NCBI RefSeq assembly: GCF_034702125.1
Contig: NC_085872.1
Span: 31,445,876 to 31,509,875 of the forward strand
Origin: Engraulis encrasicolus
Taxonomy: Eukaryota; Chordata; Actinopteri; Clupeiformes; Engraulidae
Length of the DNA stretch: 64,000 nt
Reading direction: 5' to 3'
A program made the position numbers and the translations under genes. The notes under the pieces were generated by a model. The model ran no database searches and had not been told where the DNA came from. It worked only from the letters and a program-made list of their open reading frames with translations. Of the stretch, positions 1 to 28,920 are shown piece after piece (position 1 is the stretch's first letter; every line of letters starts with the position of its first letter).

Positions 1-96
1 GCGGACCGTCTCAGCTCAGCCTAGTGTGGGCAGTGTGGGCCTCCTTCCTCCTGGCTGGAGAGGGATCAAAGTGTATCATTCAGATTAGCTATTATA

Positions 97-486
97 GGGT
101 TTTCATACCTGGTCCCCTTTAAGTGAACCAAGCCCAGTCCTCTTTAAGTGGACCAAAAAGCGAACCGACAGCAAAAGGAGTCTGTTTTTGTTCATATTGT
201 GAGTGTATTAAATAAAGAACTGGCCTGATAGGCTTTTATGGTGTATTACTCTTCTTTTTTATCACACCCGGTCCGAGCCCTCCATAAGTGATTACATCTA
301 GTCACAAGTGTAACTTGTCAGAACTCATAAGCGAACCGAACTGAGACCATGTCAACCAAGGTGTCAGTACGTTTCGCTTCCGAGGGGTCTGGGTACGCTT
401 TGGAGTATTCACATATACGGCAAAAATGCTGAGTCACTACTCTGAGTTCGCTTTGGCGGCTGAAAGGGGCCAGGTGTGAAAACGCT
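97..486. mobile_element. Probable MITE with imperfect terminal inverted repeats
   Basis: The left end GGGTTTTCATACCTGGTCCC (from 97) is mirrored by the right end GGGCCAGGTGTGAAAACGC (to about 485). The interior repeats 'aagtg(a/g)accaa' motifs. No clear target duplication. Lies in the dsp intron upstream of the first visible exon. Confidence 0.5.
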
Positions 487-1045
487 GTTAGTCTTGTCCC
501 TGTCCTTGCGCATCCTCCCATCCCATCACACAAAAGGGAATGGAGAGTTTCGTTGGAAAATGGTGTATATCCATTTTGGTGCATTTTGGTATTTTTTTGT
601 ATTGGCAATTGCATTGAATTGCATAGCTCATAAGGGTTGGAGCAGGCGTGACCCAACAGTTTTTTTCTTCCTTTTAAGGGTGCTGACCAAAAAATTGTAA
701 AACTGAAAAATGAAAAAAGGTCGCACCATGCATAGGTTTCTTTATTACACATGTAATAAATATATCGTTTTGCAACGAAACTCTTCATGATGCATTTCAT
801 ATATAATAGGCCTACATTGTAATCAGCCTGTTTTTAACGTTTTTAATTTTAAGTCATTGGTTATTGAGCTATTATTGAGTTATTGATTTCAAATTATACA
901 TTGAAATCATTTGTTTTCCTCATTGAGGATGTTTGCTCTTGCTACTGCTACCTGTGTCTCTGCTGTCTGACATGCCCCAGTATGTGGAGTATGCATGTAA
1001 ACCAGCTCAGCCGTAAACAACCGATGACATTTCTCTCCCGTCCAG
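487..1045. other. dsp intron sequence, nothing recognised
   Basis: Unique AT-rich intron with no exon-like ORF flanked by splice sites apart from the exon that starts at 1046. Confidence 0.5.
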
Positions 1046-18650
<17,605 letters not shown>

Positions 18651-18689
18651 TGGTATTTAATATTTTAAACACAGTACATACTGTATTTA

Positions 18690-19000
18690 ATATTGCATAC
18701 AGTGCACAGCAATAATGAGTACACCCCTTTGGAAACATGTTTTTAACAATATGTCAACACAAAACCTCCTGAATATATTAATACAATATCTGTGTAACTA
18801 AGTGTTGTGAATAAGTGCACCCCCACGGAAAGTCTCAGAGAAAAGCTATATTTTAGTAATTGAACAAGCACAGCAATAATGAGTACATATTAAGTTTAAT
18901 ACAATATCTGTTGAAGTTAGTTGTGTTGAAGTGTTGTGAATGAGTACACACCAATGAAAGTCTCAGGAGGAGAGTTTAAAGACTCATTGCACACTTTTCT
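18690..19000. mobile_element. Tc1-like terminal-repeat remnant, partly duplicated
   Basis: 'cagcaataatgagtaca' occurs at 18707 and again at 18871. Each is followed by similar sequence including 'acaatatctgt', 'gttgtgaat(a/g)a' and 'gaaagtctcag'. The TACAGTGCACAGCAATAATG start is of Tc1-terminus type. No coding remnant recognised. Confidence 0.45.
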
Positions 19001-20290
19001 ATCAAACAGTTGGCTATAAAACAGTATGTTGTAGAGCAAACCCCATCCCATTTCCGGCTGTGAGTAATAACAACACATGGAAGAGGAAGGAAAAGGAACA
19101 AGACCTGAGAAAGAAGAAAAGTTCCCTCAAAGCTTTACGTTGGCCTATCAGGATGGACAAATTTGCACCAAAGTCTGTGTGCTCATACTGTAGCTACTGT
19201 AGCTTTATGTTCAAATAATGTTAAGAGGAGGTAAGAGGTATCAGGAGGTTAAAATAGCTGTTTTATAGCCCACATGAACATTTATTTCAAGTAAGAAATG
19301 TATTAGGCCTAATCATTTTTTATGACATTTGATGACTCATATGTTTATGTACTGTATGTTTAATTAACTATGTTGTGGTTAATGAGGTTCCTTAAAACTG
19401 CTTGAGAGGTATAAGATTAAGATGTAAACAAAGAAAATGGAATCTTGTACAAGAACGACCACTAGCTGGTGTGGCCAGGAGTGGCACTGCAGCTATGTTA
19501 TCGCAGCCAAGTAAATAATGAATGGGTGCCAATGGGGCTGTACGCTTCTCATAGAACTATCTGCCCGTGTGATTTTTTCCCTGGAAACAATGAAGTCGCG
19601 TTCGATAGATATGAGTAAGTGAAAGCATTTGCCGACACGTTTGCATCTTGTCAAGTGTTAGATTCGTGAAAATGACCCTTATTTCAACTATAGCAATGAC
19701 ATAACACGTGACAATCGACTTTACGGCACTACGCCATTTGTTTTGTAGTTTTAAGTCTGATTTCAGATGTCGATGTGTTTAAAGTTATGTTAGGATTGTT
19801 GCGGACACCTGTTATTTATTGCATTTAAGGTGGTGGAAAAGCGGCATGTGTACATGGGGTAAAGGAAATGACTGCGCTCATCCTTAAGAATTTGGGCACC
19901 TTCAATTAACATGTTGGACGGTGGTGGGGGTTGAGGTGTGTGACCGTAGATCGTGGTCGTGAATAGTCGCAGAGATTCCTCAGCCAGCAGGTATTAGCCG
20001 AATGCTAGCGTGTTGCAGGACAAAACTAACACGTCTTTGGGAGAACAAAGCCATGTCAGGAACCTTTAACTTCACTTCTAATACAACTTCCATGATAAGG
20101 TACAGAATGTGCACACATCTTTACAAACCAGAGAACAGAATCGTCACAAATCCCTGCTGAGCCATTTAGCCCAATAGGCTCCCATTCATCTTTTACTTGG
20201 CTGCGTGCGCCAACGGGGCTATAATGGGAGCCAATGACAGATGCCTATCTCATAGCTTAGAACATTTCTGATGTAAAGTATGGCCTTACA
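19001..20290. other. Intergenic sequence, no gene recognised
   Basis: Unique-looking AT-rich DNA without a convincing ORF, RNA gene or terminal repeats. Confidence 0.5.
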
Positions 20291-20652
20291 TGACCTATGA
20301 CCTTAACCTTTGACCCCAACAAGTGTATATCCTTGAAGTATCATCAGGAACTTATAGTGAATAAGTACACCAAGTTTGGTAAATATCCTTTCATCAGTAT
20401 GGGAGATCTGCTATTATAAGATCCATATGAGGCTATGCTATTTTAGCCCAATAGTCATTATACCATTGTCAATTTCAAAGATACAGTATATCTTTTGTCT
20501 AGAGCAAAACTGTGCTGTAGGCATCTTAAATTCTTATTCATCATAAAATAACAGTTTGATTGATACCAAAATCAATTTGTGGTAACATACGTTTTTGGCC
20601 CAAAAATGAATGATCGTACTATTCAACGTCCTATCATTTGATTCTATACCTA

Positions 20653-21627
20653 CAGTGTTTCCCATATATTAAGGAAACTATGGCGCACCGCCATAGTTTA
20701 AATTTGGCCGCCATAGTTTCGAAAATGTAAAATATATATATATATATATATATATTTTAAAGATTTCCGTTTTCTATTAAACAATTTGAAAAACGATTTC
20801 CTTCGCATTTTCCTCCTGGAGTAAATACATCCTATAGAGAAAACCATGAGTGCTTGAAAGACAGAGGGATCAAAAGCCTAGTCAAGTTGTTGTGGTTAAC
20901 TCTGGTTTGGGAGCAATAAAAAACCTTGAGAGAAGAGACAGTTGGGATGAGTTTACTGACACTCCCCAGGCTTTGTTTTACAGTTGTATGATAATGAGTT
21001 AGGCAACAGGCCTTCATTGACACAGCAGAGGAGACATCGGGCTGCATATAGAAATGAATGTGTAACGAATGTGTATAGACATAAATGTGTAATATGTTGT
21101 TCAGCCCTTTTACCCTTTTATGGGAGGAATTTTGAAAAACTGGCCCTGTGACCAGCACCCGTCATGTAGAATGTGTACGCCTATGTGTGTTGGGGAAAAG
21201 GTATAGCCTACTCTCTTAGACCATTTTTGTCTGTGCGTTAACAATTGAAGAGTTCAGATGCAAAACCCCCTAACTCCATTTCTGAAGATCGGCACTTCTA
21301 TATTTTTAGAGAACCCCGTTGTTGGTTTGGTTTACAATCATGTACTTGATAATACATATAAATAGTTATATTACATAAATAAAATAAAAAAAAATATGCA
21401 ATTTTGATAGCTTTGTATTAAATAAAAAAAATAAAAAGATTATTTTCTGAAATGGCACTTAGGGGGTTTTGCATCTGAACTCTTCAATTTCACAGTGCTC
21501 CTAAATTCTTATCTGTGCTCCTATTTCTTTTTTTTTACGCCGCGTGAAATACACCGCCGCCGCCCCCGCCCCCAAACAAAAAATCCCGCTGCCCCCATAG
21601 TTTCCAAAAATTCTGTGGGAAACACTG
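20653..21627. mobile_element. Non-autonomous hAT-like element (975 bp) with 'CAGTGTTTCCCA' ends
   Basis: The left end CAGTGTTTCCCATATATT pairs with the right end TTCTGTGGGAAACACTG. Subterminal 'ccgccatagttt' and 'gcccccatagtttcc' repeats occur inside each end. The target duplication is not clean (only ACCTA shared). It contains a second nested MITE at 21243-21489. Confidence 0.75.
21243..21489. mobile_element. Nested 247-bp MITE with ~30-bp inverted ends
   Basis: AATTGAAGAGTTCAGATGCA... is mirrored exactly by ...TGCATCTGAACTCTTCAATT, and the match extends inwards through CCCCCTAA. The AT-rich centre has poly-A runs. It sits inside the 20653-21627 element. Confidence 0.85.
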
Positions 21628-22623
21628 ACCTATCTGTGATGTAGGCACCAAGCATTCTTAATCTAAAGAAATTTTAAATTTAATAGATACCAGATGCGCT
21701 TTCACTTCAACTACTTAACTTACACCATTAACCTTAATTCACTTTAACAACTTGCTTTAAGTAGGATATTTTAGCCTATGTGACCCCCCATGTGACCTTG
21801 ACCTTTGACCTTCAAAACCTAGATCTCGCAACATCTTATAATAGGTAAATACACCAAGTTTCATGAAAATCTTTCAACTGGCTGATGAAATATCAACCAA
21901 TATCAATGTGGTAATATGCATATTTGGTCCAAAAATGATTGTACCATGCTCCATTCAAAGCCACATTTTTGTTTTTTTTATTGTACCTTTCTGCACTGTA
22001 GGCCCCAAACATTCTTAATATACAGAATAGTCCAGTTTAAAATATACAAAAATGCTTTCACTTTAGTCTACCACCACCTTTAACTCTTTTTAGGCTAATT
22101 CACTTGGAAAAAATGCATTTAATAGGCTATTTTAGCCTATGTGACCCCCCTTGTGACCTTGACCTTTGACCCTTAAAGGGGTATGCCACTATTTTGGGGC
22201 TCCACGGTTTCGACCTCTCCCCTGGGTCTCCTTGGATGCCCTTTAGTAAACAGACACACACACTTTAACTACTTTGTTCATGTCCGCAATTCACACTATG
22301 TACATATGGGCATAAATGTTTCAGATACAATAATCAGGGTTCCCACACCTTTTTCATGAACAAATTCCCCCTTCCCAACGCATACCAAAATGTTTCTAGT
22401 TGTTGTCTAGGCATAAACTGTATGCAGTGACACTGATCAAAAGAGCCCAAAATTGTCATTATGTCAGTGGGGGTTTTCTTCCTTACACTCGTCATTTTTT
22501 CACTACAAGAAAACCAATTTGTAACCAGTGAGTGACGTACGCTACGTCACTCACTAGGAATTGGTTAGAATGGTCCTGACTTCCGTGTTTACATTCCGCT
22601 TTTAGACTGGAATGGTATATTAC

Positions 22624-22624
22624 A

Positions 22625-22706
<82 letters not shown>
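22624..22706. repeat. (CA)n microsatellite
   Basis: Uninterrupted CA for about 80 bp. Confidence 0.95.
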
Positions 22707-22707
<1 letters not shown>

Positions 22708-22902
22708 GAGCCTAGTTAGCTGCTGATTACTGCCGCAGTCACTTTGCTGCGCACCACGCTACACCCACACCTGTTAGTATTTGCGTTGATTGGTGATTAC
22801 GGCAGCAGAGGACATTAAAACAGGAACCGCAGTTAGCAAGTTTTCGCGTTATCCTCACTCCTCTTTGCCTCAGGCTATGTAGGATAGAGGGGAGCCTAGT
22901 AG

Positions 22903-23100
22903 TGATGGGTATATGAAGCCTCATGAACCTTCTGGGACTTCTGCCTGATAGTGTCACACGATTCAATGCCTTGGAAGTGTTAGAGCAACCTGGCGACATC
23001 TAGTGGACAGCTAAAATTATGGCAGGCAGCATGCAGTGTATACGTTGCAGTAGCCACTTGGTGTCACCATAATAAGTTTGTGTTAAGATCAGTTACAAAG
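22903..23100. other. Possible outer end of the nested hAT transposon
   Basis: TAGTGATGGGTATATGAAGC at 22903 resembles the reverse complement of the sequence ending CCCATCACTA at 42458. TAGTGATGGG ends are known for ZBED-type hAT elements. No 8-bp duplication is visible, so this boundary is only a hypothesis. Confidence 0.35.
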
Positions 23101-23252
23101 TGATTGGTAGTGGTGCACTGTGGTAATGCACCTGTGTACTATTGATAAGTTAAGAAGTACTTGTTTCGAATCGAGGTTAAGGAAGATGAGTTGGTGTTAT
23201 ATTTCTCATTTTCACTGTTCTATCTCAATAAAGGCTCAAAAGCCCACACTCT
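23100..23252 (+). mobile_element. Degraded tRNA-derived SINE
   Basis: B-box-like 'gtttcgaatcgagg' at about 23164 and tail 'tctatctcaataaaggctca' with 'aaagccc', the same family as 6081-6262. Confidence 0.55.
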
Positions 23253-23490
23253 AAAAAAACGTGTCTATTTCATTTTATAAAATAATATCTTAATATTGTA
23301 GCTAATATACAGGTATATAGTTTGGGCTCTTTCAGTCGTATAGGCCTAGCCTACTTTGTGTTTTGTGTATTGCCACAAAACATGTTTCATGGCTAAAATA
23401 ATCGATCATGATAAACAGGTGTGCATGCTGAAATATGACAACTTAAAATGTGGAAACAGTGCTCAAGTGGTATACAAATGTCAGTGTGGG

Positions 23491-23688
23491 CAGTGTTGCC
23501 AGATTGGGCTGGTTCCCGCCCAATTGGGCTGCTTAGGATGGCCGTGTGCGGGTAAAAATGGCATTTATCAGAAAAAAACGCCCAATTTTTGCCATAGAAA
23601 TCAATACAATTGGGCGGGATTTTGTGCTTCTAGGCGGGTTTTGAGCATTTTTTGGGCTGGGAATCATCAGCCTCATCTGGCAACCCTG
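23491..23688. mobile_element. Non-autonomous hAT element (198 bp) with perfect 8-bp target duplication
   Basis: CAGTGTTGCCAGATTGGGC pairs with ATCTGGCAACCCTG. AGTGTGGG flanks both sides (23483-23490, 23689-23696). Internal 'cccgccca' and 'gggcggga' are subterminal inverted motifs. Confidence 0.93.
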
Positions 23689-23879
23689 AGTGTGGGTATA
23701 TGTGAAAAAGTGAAAGAAGAGAGAAAGAGAGAAAAGAAGAGAGAGAGAAGTGTTCATACAAATGAGAAGTGTCAAGAAGTGTGTGCAAATGTGAGTAGGC
23801 CCTTGTGCTTGTGTATGGATACAGTTGGTTTATTGGGGAGTGGTTGGTGGAACAGGGTTTGGTGGTTGGTTTGACTCTG

Positions 23880-24615
23880 TTTGCAAATTTTTATTCAAAA
23901 ATAAAATCTGCTCCACCACACGGGCTTCAGCCGGTTCCTCTTCTTGCTAACAATTTCACCAGGTTTTGAAAACACCCTCTCACAGGGGACAGAGGATGCT
24001 GGGGTACACAAGTACTTCACAGCAACTTGGTGCACGTGGGGATACAGCAACTTGTGAGTCTTCCAGTACACGAGGGGATCCTCCGTCCGTGCAATATGAG
24101 CATCTCTCAAGTACCTATAAAACAAAATAATAATCAGTTGTGGTTTGTGCAGGGCAGATCATAATGATAACATGACAAAAATATTTACCTCTGGACTTCT
24201 GCAATAGCATTTGCTGTAGCATTCATGCCTTGTTCTCCCACATGGTGGTCCAGCAGGCCCCAGATGTTATCCTCATCCATGGATGCTGCGGAGGCTGCTG
24301 CTGCTCCTGGTGGTGGTGGTGGTGGTGGCGGAATGATGCTGGAGCATTCCCTCACCAGTCGGTCCACCGCTGCAGTGGAGCATGAGGAGCTGCAAAATCC
24401 CATGTCTTTAAATCGAGGATCCACCAAAGTGGCCGTCGACAGCGGTGTATGCTTTTCCAAGGCAGCAAATTTATTTTAAATTTCACCATCGGTATGACTT
24501 TTGATCCAGAGACCCTCTTCTCCTCAGACAGCTCCACTGTGGCCGTCTTGAAGAGTTCGAGTACCACCAGACTCTGCTCAATTGTGGCATACTCCTCTGC
24601 AGAGAATGGGACGAT
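23880..24615 (-). pseudogene. hAT transposase, C-terminal part (dimerisation domain), broken
   Basis: The minus strand from 24612 reads SAEEYATIEQSLVVLELFK, then TVELSEEKRVSGSKVIPM, a poly-Pro/Ala insert encoded near 24298-24330, and HVGEQGMNATANAIAEVQ. A short intron (about 24188-24122, gtaaat...tatag) leads to YLRDAHIARTEDPLVYWK and the hATC signature SSVPCERVFSK...IVSKKRNRL. A one-base shift after RLKP breaks the end. The 5' continuation lies beyond the LINE, at 27185. Confidence 0.85.
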
Positions 24616-24616
24616 G

Positions 24617-26426
24617 TCTGAAGTTGTGAGAGTCACCACCAGGGCCAACCAGAAGCCATGGTTCACAGGAGACGTTCACCGACTGCTGAGGGCCAGAGAC
24701 AAAGCCTTCAGAGCAGGAGACGTAGCTGGCCTAAAGACAGCAAGGGCAAACCTGTCCCAGGGCATCAGGAAAGCAAAAAAGGAATACTCAGACAAAATAA
24801 CAACACACTTCAAAGACAGCAGAGATGCACAGAGCCTGTGGCAGGGCATACAGGCCATCACGGACTATAAGCCTGCACCACGAAGCTGTGACAACAACAC
24901 CTCTCTGCTAAACGACCTGAACAGTTTCTTTGCCCGCTTTGAAGCACAAAATGACACTCACCAACAGAAAACTCCCCCTCCCCCCCCAAGATCAACCCCT
25001 TTACATGTCCTCTGCCAGTGTTAAGAGGACACTGGCCACCATCAACCCACGCAAAGCAGCTGGCCCAGACAACATACCAGGCCGAGTGTTGAAGGATTGT
25101 GCAGAAGAGCTGAAGGATGTCTTCACAGACATCTTTAACATCTCTCTGGAGCAAGCAGTCATCCCATCACTTTTCAAAGCTGCTACCATCATACCTGTGC
25201 CGAAGAAATCATCACCATCATGCTTCAATGACTACCGTCCTGTAGCACTGACGCCCATAATCATGAAGTGCTTCGAACGGCTAGTCCTGTCACACATCAA
25301 AGCCACCCTACCCCCCACCCTGGACCCCTACCAGTTCGCATAAAGAGCCAAGCGATCCACGGAGGATGCAATTTGCTCTGCCCTCCATCCAGCCCTCACC
25401 CACTTGGACAATAAAGACTCATATGTGAGAATGCTGTTCATTGACTTCAGTTCAGCATTCAATACCATAATACCACAACAACTCATCAGAAAACTGGACA
25501 AACTAGGTTTCAGCACCTCCCTCTGCAACTGGCTGCTGGACTTCCTGATGCAAAGACCACAAGCAGTACGGGTAGGGAACAACACCTCAAGCACCCTGAC
25601 CCTGAGCACGGGGGCTCCGCAAGGTTGTGTTCTCAGCCCCCTGCTGTTCACGCTGCTGACACACGACTGCACAACGACCCACAGCACTAACCATCTAGTG
25701 AAGTTTGCGGATGATACAACACTGGTGGGCCTCATCACCAAGGGCGATGAGACTCACTACAGAGAAGAAGTAGACCTGCTGGCCAGATGGTGCAAAGACA
25801 ACAACCTCCTGCTGAATGTCAACAAGACCAAGGAGATTGTTGTCAACTTCCAAAGGGTCCAAAAACAACTGCCACCACTGACCATCGACGGCGATGCTGT
25901 GGAGAGAGTGAGCAGCACCAAGTTCCTTGGAGTGCACATCAGCGACGACCTCTCTTGGACCACCAACACTACATCACTGGCGAAGAAGGCCCATCAGCGT
26001 CTCTACTTCCTGCGCAAAGTAAAGAAGGCAAGTGCTACACCCTCCATCATGACAACATTCTACAGAGGAACCATAGAGAGCGTCGTGTCCAACCGCATCA
26101 CAGTGTGGGGAGGAAGCTGCACGGAGAAAAACAGGAAGACACTCCAGCGTGTTGTGAACACAGCGAAGAAGATCATTGGAGTACCACTCCCCTCCCTGCA
26201 GGACATTTACACCACACGCCTCACCCGGAAAGCACTGATGATCATCAAAGACACAAGCCACCCTGCACACAAACTGTTCAGCCTCCTGCCCTCTGGAAAG
26301 AGGTACAGGCGCCTCCGTTCCCGTACCACCAGGCTGGCGAGCAGCACAATGCACCAAGCGATCAAGATGCTGAACACTCAACCCACTCTCCCTCCACTGT
26401 CAGCCTCTAGCCAGCAAGGCCACTGA
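24617..26426 (+). pseudogene. LINE reverse transcriptase, broken by frameshift and stop
   Basis: Three overlapping reading frames cover one ORF2. The first part ends endonuclease-to-RT linker sequence (RANQKPWFTGDVHRLLRARD). There is a frameshift near 25010. RT fingers follow ([39 protein letters not shown]), then a stop TAA at 25341. The palm follows ([45 protein letters not shown] with the catalytic FADD near 25707), then the thumb ([20 protein letters not shown]). The motif set is that of the L2/CR1-related clades. The N-terminal endonuclease is missing. Not functional. Confidence 0.9.
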
Positions 26427-26527
26427 CAACCCCCCCCCCCATCCCCCACCACCATATCTGCGACTGAACATTCCACCTGCACTACTATACTTGTGACTGA
26501 AATTTCAACCTGCACTAACTCAAAACA

Positions 26528-26528
26528 T

Positions 26529-26618
<90 letters not shown>

Positions 26619-26767
26619 ACACACACAAGCACACTGCACTTTCTGCACTAAACCCAAACATACACACACTGACACACACTGACACACACACACACACACA
26701 GACACACGAACACACACACAGACGCACACCGCACCTTCTACCTGCACTAAACACATACACACACATA

Positions 26768-26818
<51 letters not shown>
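26528..26818. repeat. (CA)n arrays in the LINE 3' region
   Basis: Three CA-rich blocks (about 26528-26635, 26660-26735, 26755-26815), separated by copies of 'ctgcactaaac'. Confidence 0.9.
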
Positions 26819-26819
<1 letters not shown>

Positions 26820-27184
26820 TGCTGGTGTACTTGACAGACCTTTTCAATATTTATTTTTCTTCAAAATGCTACTATTACCATGTCAGAACGCTATAAAGGA
26901 CTTTTTTAGGAAAAGCACAAAAGCACAACAATACCTCTTAATGTATGTCCTCTACAAGTCTTCTGTTGTCCAGTCTTGCACTTTAAATGTCTGTATGAGC
27001 ACTGTCTATGTACATACTGTCTTAAGTCCATGTATAAGTACTGTCTATGTCTATACTGTCTATGTCCTTACCTAGATTAGTCTATGTCTGTATGGGAAAG
27101 CAAGAAATGTAATTTCAAATTCTTTGTATGACCAGTGCATGTAAAGAAATTGACAATAAAACCTACTTGACTTGACTTGACTTG

Positions 27185-27751
27185 AGAAGCCAGGGCAGCA
27201 TTCAGTGGCCCTCTCTGCTCAAATACCCGCTGCAGCACGTCATATGTGCTATTCCAGCGGGTATCTACCTCCTTGATCAGCTTGTGCTGTGCCATGCCCA
27301 TCAGCGTTTGCACCTCACAGAGTTTTTCCTTGGCCTTGGTGCTACATTTAAAAAGGTATACCATTTTTCTGGCCCTTGTGCGGATCCCATCCAGGTCAGT
27401 GGTGTCATGAATGGACCTTTTCACCACTAGGTTTAACATGTGCAAAGCAGGGCACATGGCGCAGGTTGAAAATGTTGGCGCATATTTGCGGAACTATCGG
27501 TCACCAGACTGGTGACCTTCCCTGTAATGCCCCACTGCACCATCAGGGCTGTTTTGGCCTCTGCAATATTTGCAGCAGTATGGGCCTCAGAAAACTTCCT
27601 CACTCCCAGTAAGACGGTTGAGAGCTGCATTTCGGGTGTAATATAGTGGCATGTGATGGCTAAGTAGGCATCCATATTAATGGATGTCCACATGTCAGAG
27701 GTCAGACTGACGGCAGACACCTTCTCCATATCCAGTCTTGCCTTCTCTTAG
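27185..27751 (-). pseudogene. hAT transposase, catalytic middle part, broken
   Basis: The minus strand reads KVSAVSLTSDMWTSINMDAY (hAT catalytic-core region TSDMWTS), then SLVTDSSANM, a frameshift near 27470, and LHMLNLVVKRS followed by STKAKEKLCEVQTLM and IKEVDTRWNSTYDVLQR. The last is the TRWNS(T)Y block of hAT transposases. It is flanked by the LINE at its 3' side and the LTR element at its 5' side; both interrupt the frame. Confidence 0.87.
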
Positions 27752-28600
27752 TGTCACGGTTCAGACAGACGAGGACCCAAGTGCGTCACATTAAAGAGAG
27801 TTTATTGATTTAAAGGGTAAAGGGATTTGGGAGAATGAGTCCAGGAGTCCAGGTGCCTGTGTGTGTGCTCCCCCAGTGGCGGAGAAGCGTCCTTGGGAGC
27901 TGATGGAGGGGCCGGAAGTCCTGGGGGAAACACACACACAACAGGGCAAATTAATCAGGGCAGAAGTACCGTTCAGGGATATTCAAAAGAGTAGTCGAAA
28001 AGCAGAAGGCAGATCAGGATTACCGGGGCAGGAGAGAAGAGAGTCAGGCAGGTCTGGGTCGATCACTGGAAGTCAGCAGAGCGGGTTGGGTGGATAGACA
28101 GGTGAGGGTTCAGGTGCAGGTTCTGGTAGGGGTTTGGGTTCGGGAAACAGACAGGTGGCCAGGAACAAAAACAAGACGAAGACACACACGGGTAGCAGGA
28201 CTTGCAGACGATCCGACAAGGACAAACACAAAGACAGGACTAGATATACACAGAGTAATCAGGAGGGAGATGGGATACAGCTGGGAGGTGAACGAGAGAC
28301 AATGAGTAGAGACAGGTGAGGACAATCAGACAGAGCAGAGACAGAACAGAGAGTAGAGAGGCAGATGATAGAAAGTACTTAAGGTAGTTAACAGGTAGAG
28401 AGAATCAGGTAGACAGAGACAACCAGATAGACAGACACACATAACAACAGAGACAGACACACATCACAACAGAGACAGACCAGACTCACAGAGAGAGAGA
28501 GAACAAGACAGGCAGACAGAGAGAGCAAGGCAGAGGGGCAGAGACAGAGAGACACAGAGACAGTGAGAGAGACAGGCAGGCAGAGAGAGCAAGGCAGACG

Positions 28601-28632
<32 letters not shown>

Positions 28633-28664
28633 CGGGGTCAGAGAGAGAGAGAGAGAGAGACGGG

Positions 28665-28703
<39 letters not shown>

Positions 28704-28757
28704 CAGAAAGAGAGAGAGAGAGAGAGACAGGGTCAGAGAGAGAGAGAGAGAGACGGG

Positions 28758-28809
<52 letters not shown>

Positions 28810-28820
28810 GAGACGGGGTC

Positions 28821-28851
<31 letters not shown>

Positions 28852-28909
28852 CAGAGAGAGGCAAGAGCCAAGAGCTCAAAGAAGGATGCCAAGGAGCGAG
28901 CTCATGACA
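27752..28909 (-). repeat. 3' LTR (minus-strand element)
   Basis: 1,158 bp. Contains a purine-rich (GA)n array with interspersed 'gacggggtcagaga' at about 28490-28860. Aligns end to end with 31950-33127. Confidence 0.88.
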
Positions 28910-28920
28910 GAACCCCCCCC

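Larger units (their letters stand above)
20291..22175. repeat. Dispersed repeat with 'TGACCTTTGACC' motifs, three copies
   Basis: 'cctttgacc' contexts at about 20300-20315, 21791-21810 and 22152-22171; the last two share 'tgtgaccttgacctttgacc'. Copies 2 and 3 also share 'ttttagcctatgtgacccccc' and nearby 'caccaagttt'. They look like pieces of one old repeat family split by the hAT element at 20653-21627. Confidence 0.55.
24615..27186 (+). mobile_element. 5'-truncated L2-like non-LTR retrotransposon, inserted in the hAT gene
   Basis: The coding part runs from about 24617 to 26426, then a 3' region rich in CA repeats, and a terminal (CTTGA)n tail at 27170-27185. The hAT reading is interrupted at 24615 and resumes at 27185, which marks the insertion. 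The 5' truncation and short-repeat tail are typical of LINE insertions. Confidence 0.88.

Noticed and set aside
318..800. 160-codon minus-strand open frame
   Set aside because: No domain, overlaps the MITE at 97-486, and no splice or codon signal; chance ORF.
24225..24479. 84-codon plus-strand frame with poly-Gly
   Set aside because: Antisense of the poly-Pro insert in the hAT transposase remnant.
28563..28907. Arg-Glu repeat open frame (also 32764-33110)
   Set aside because: (GA)n array inside the LTR.
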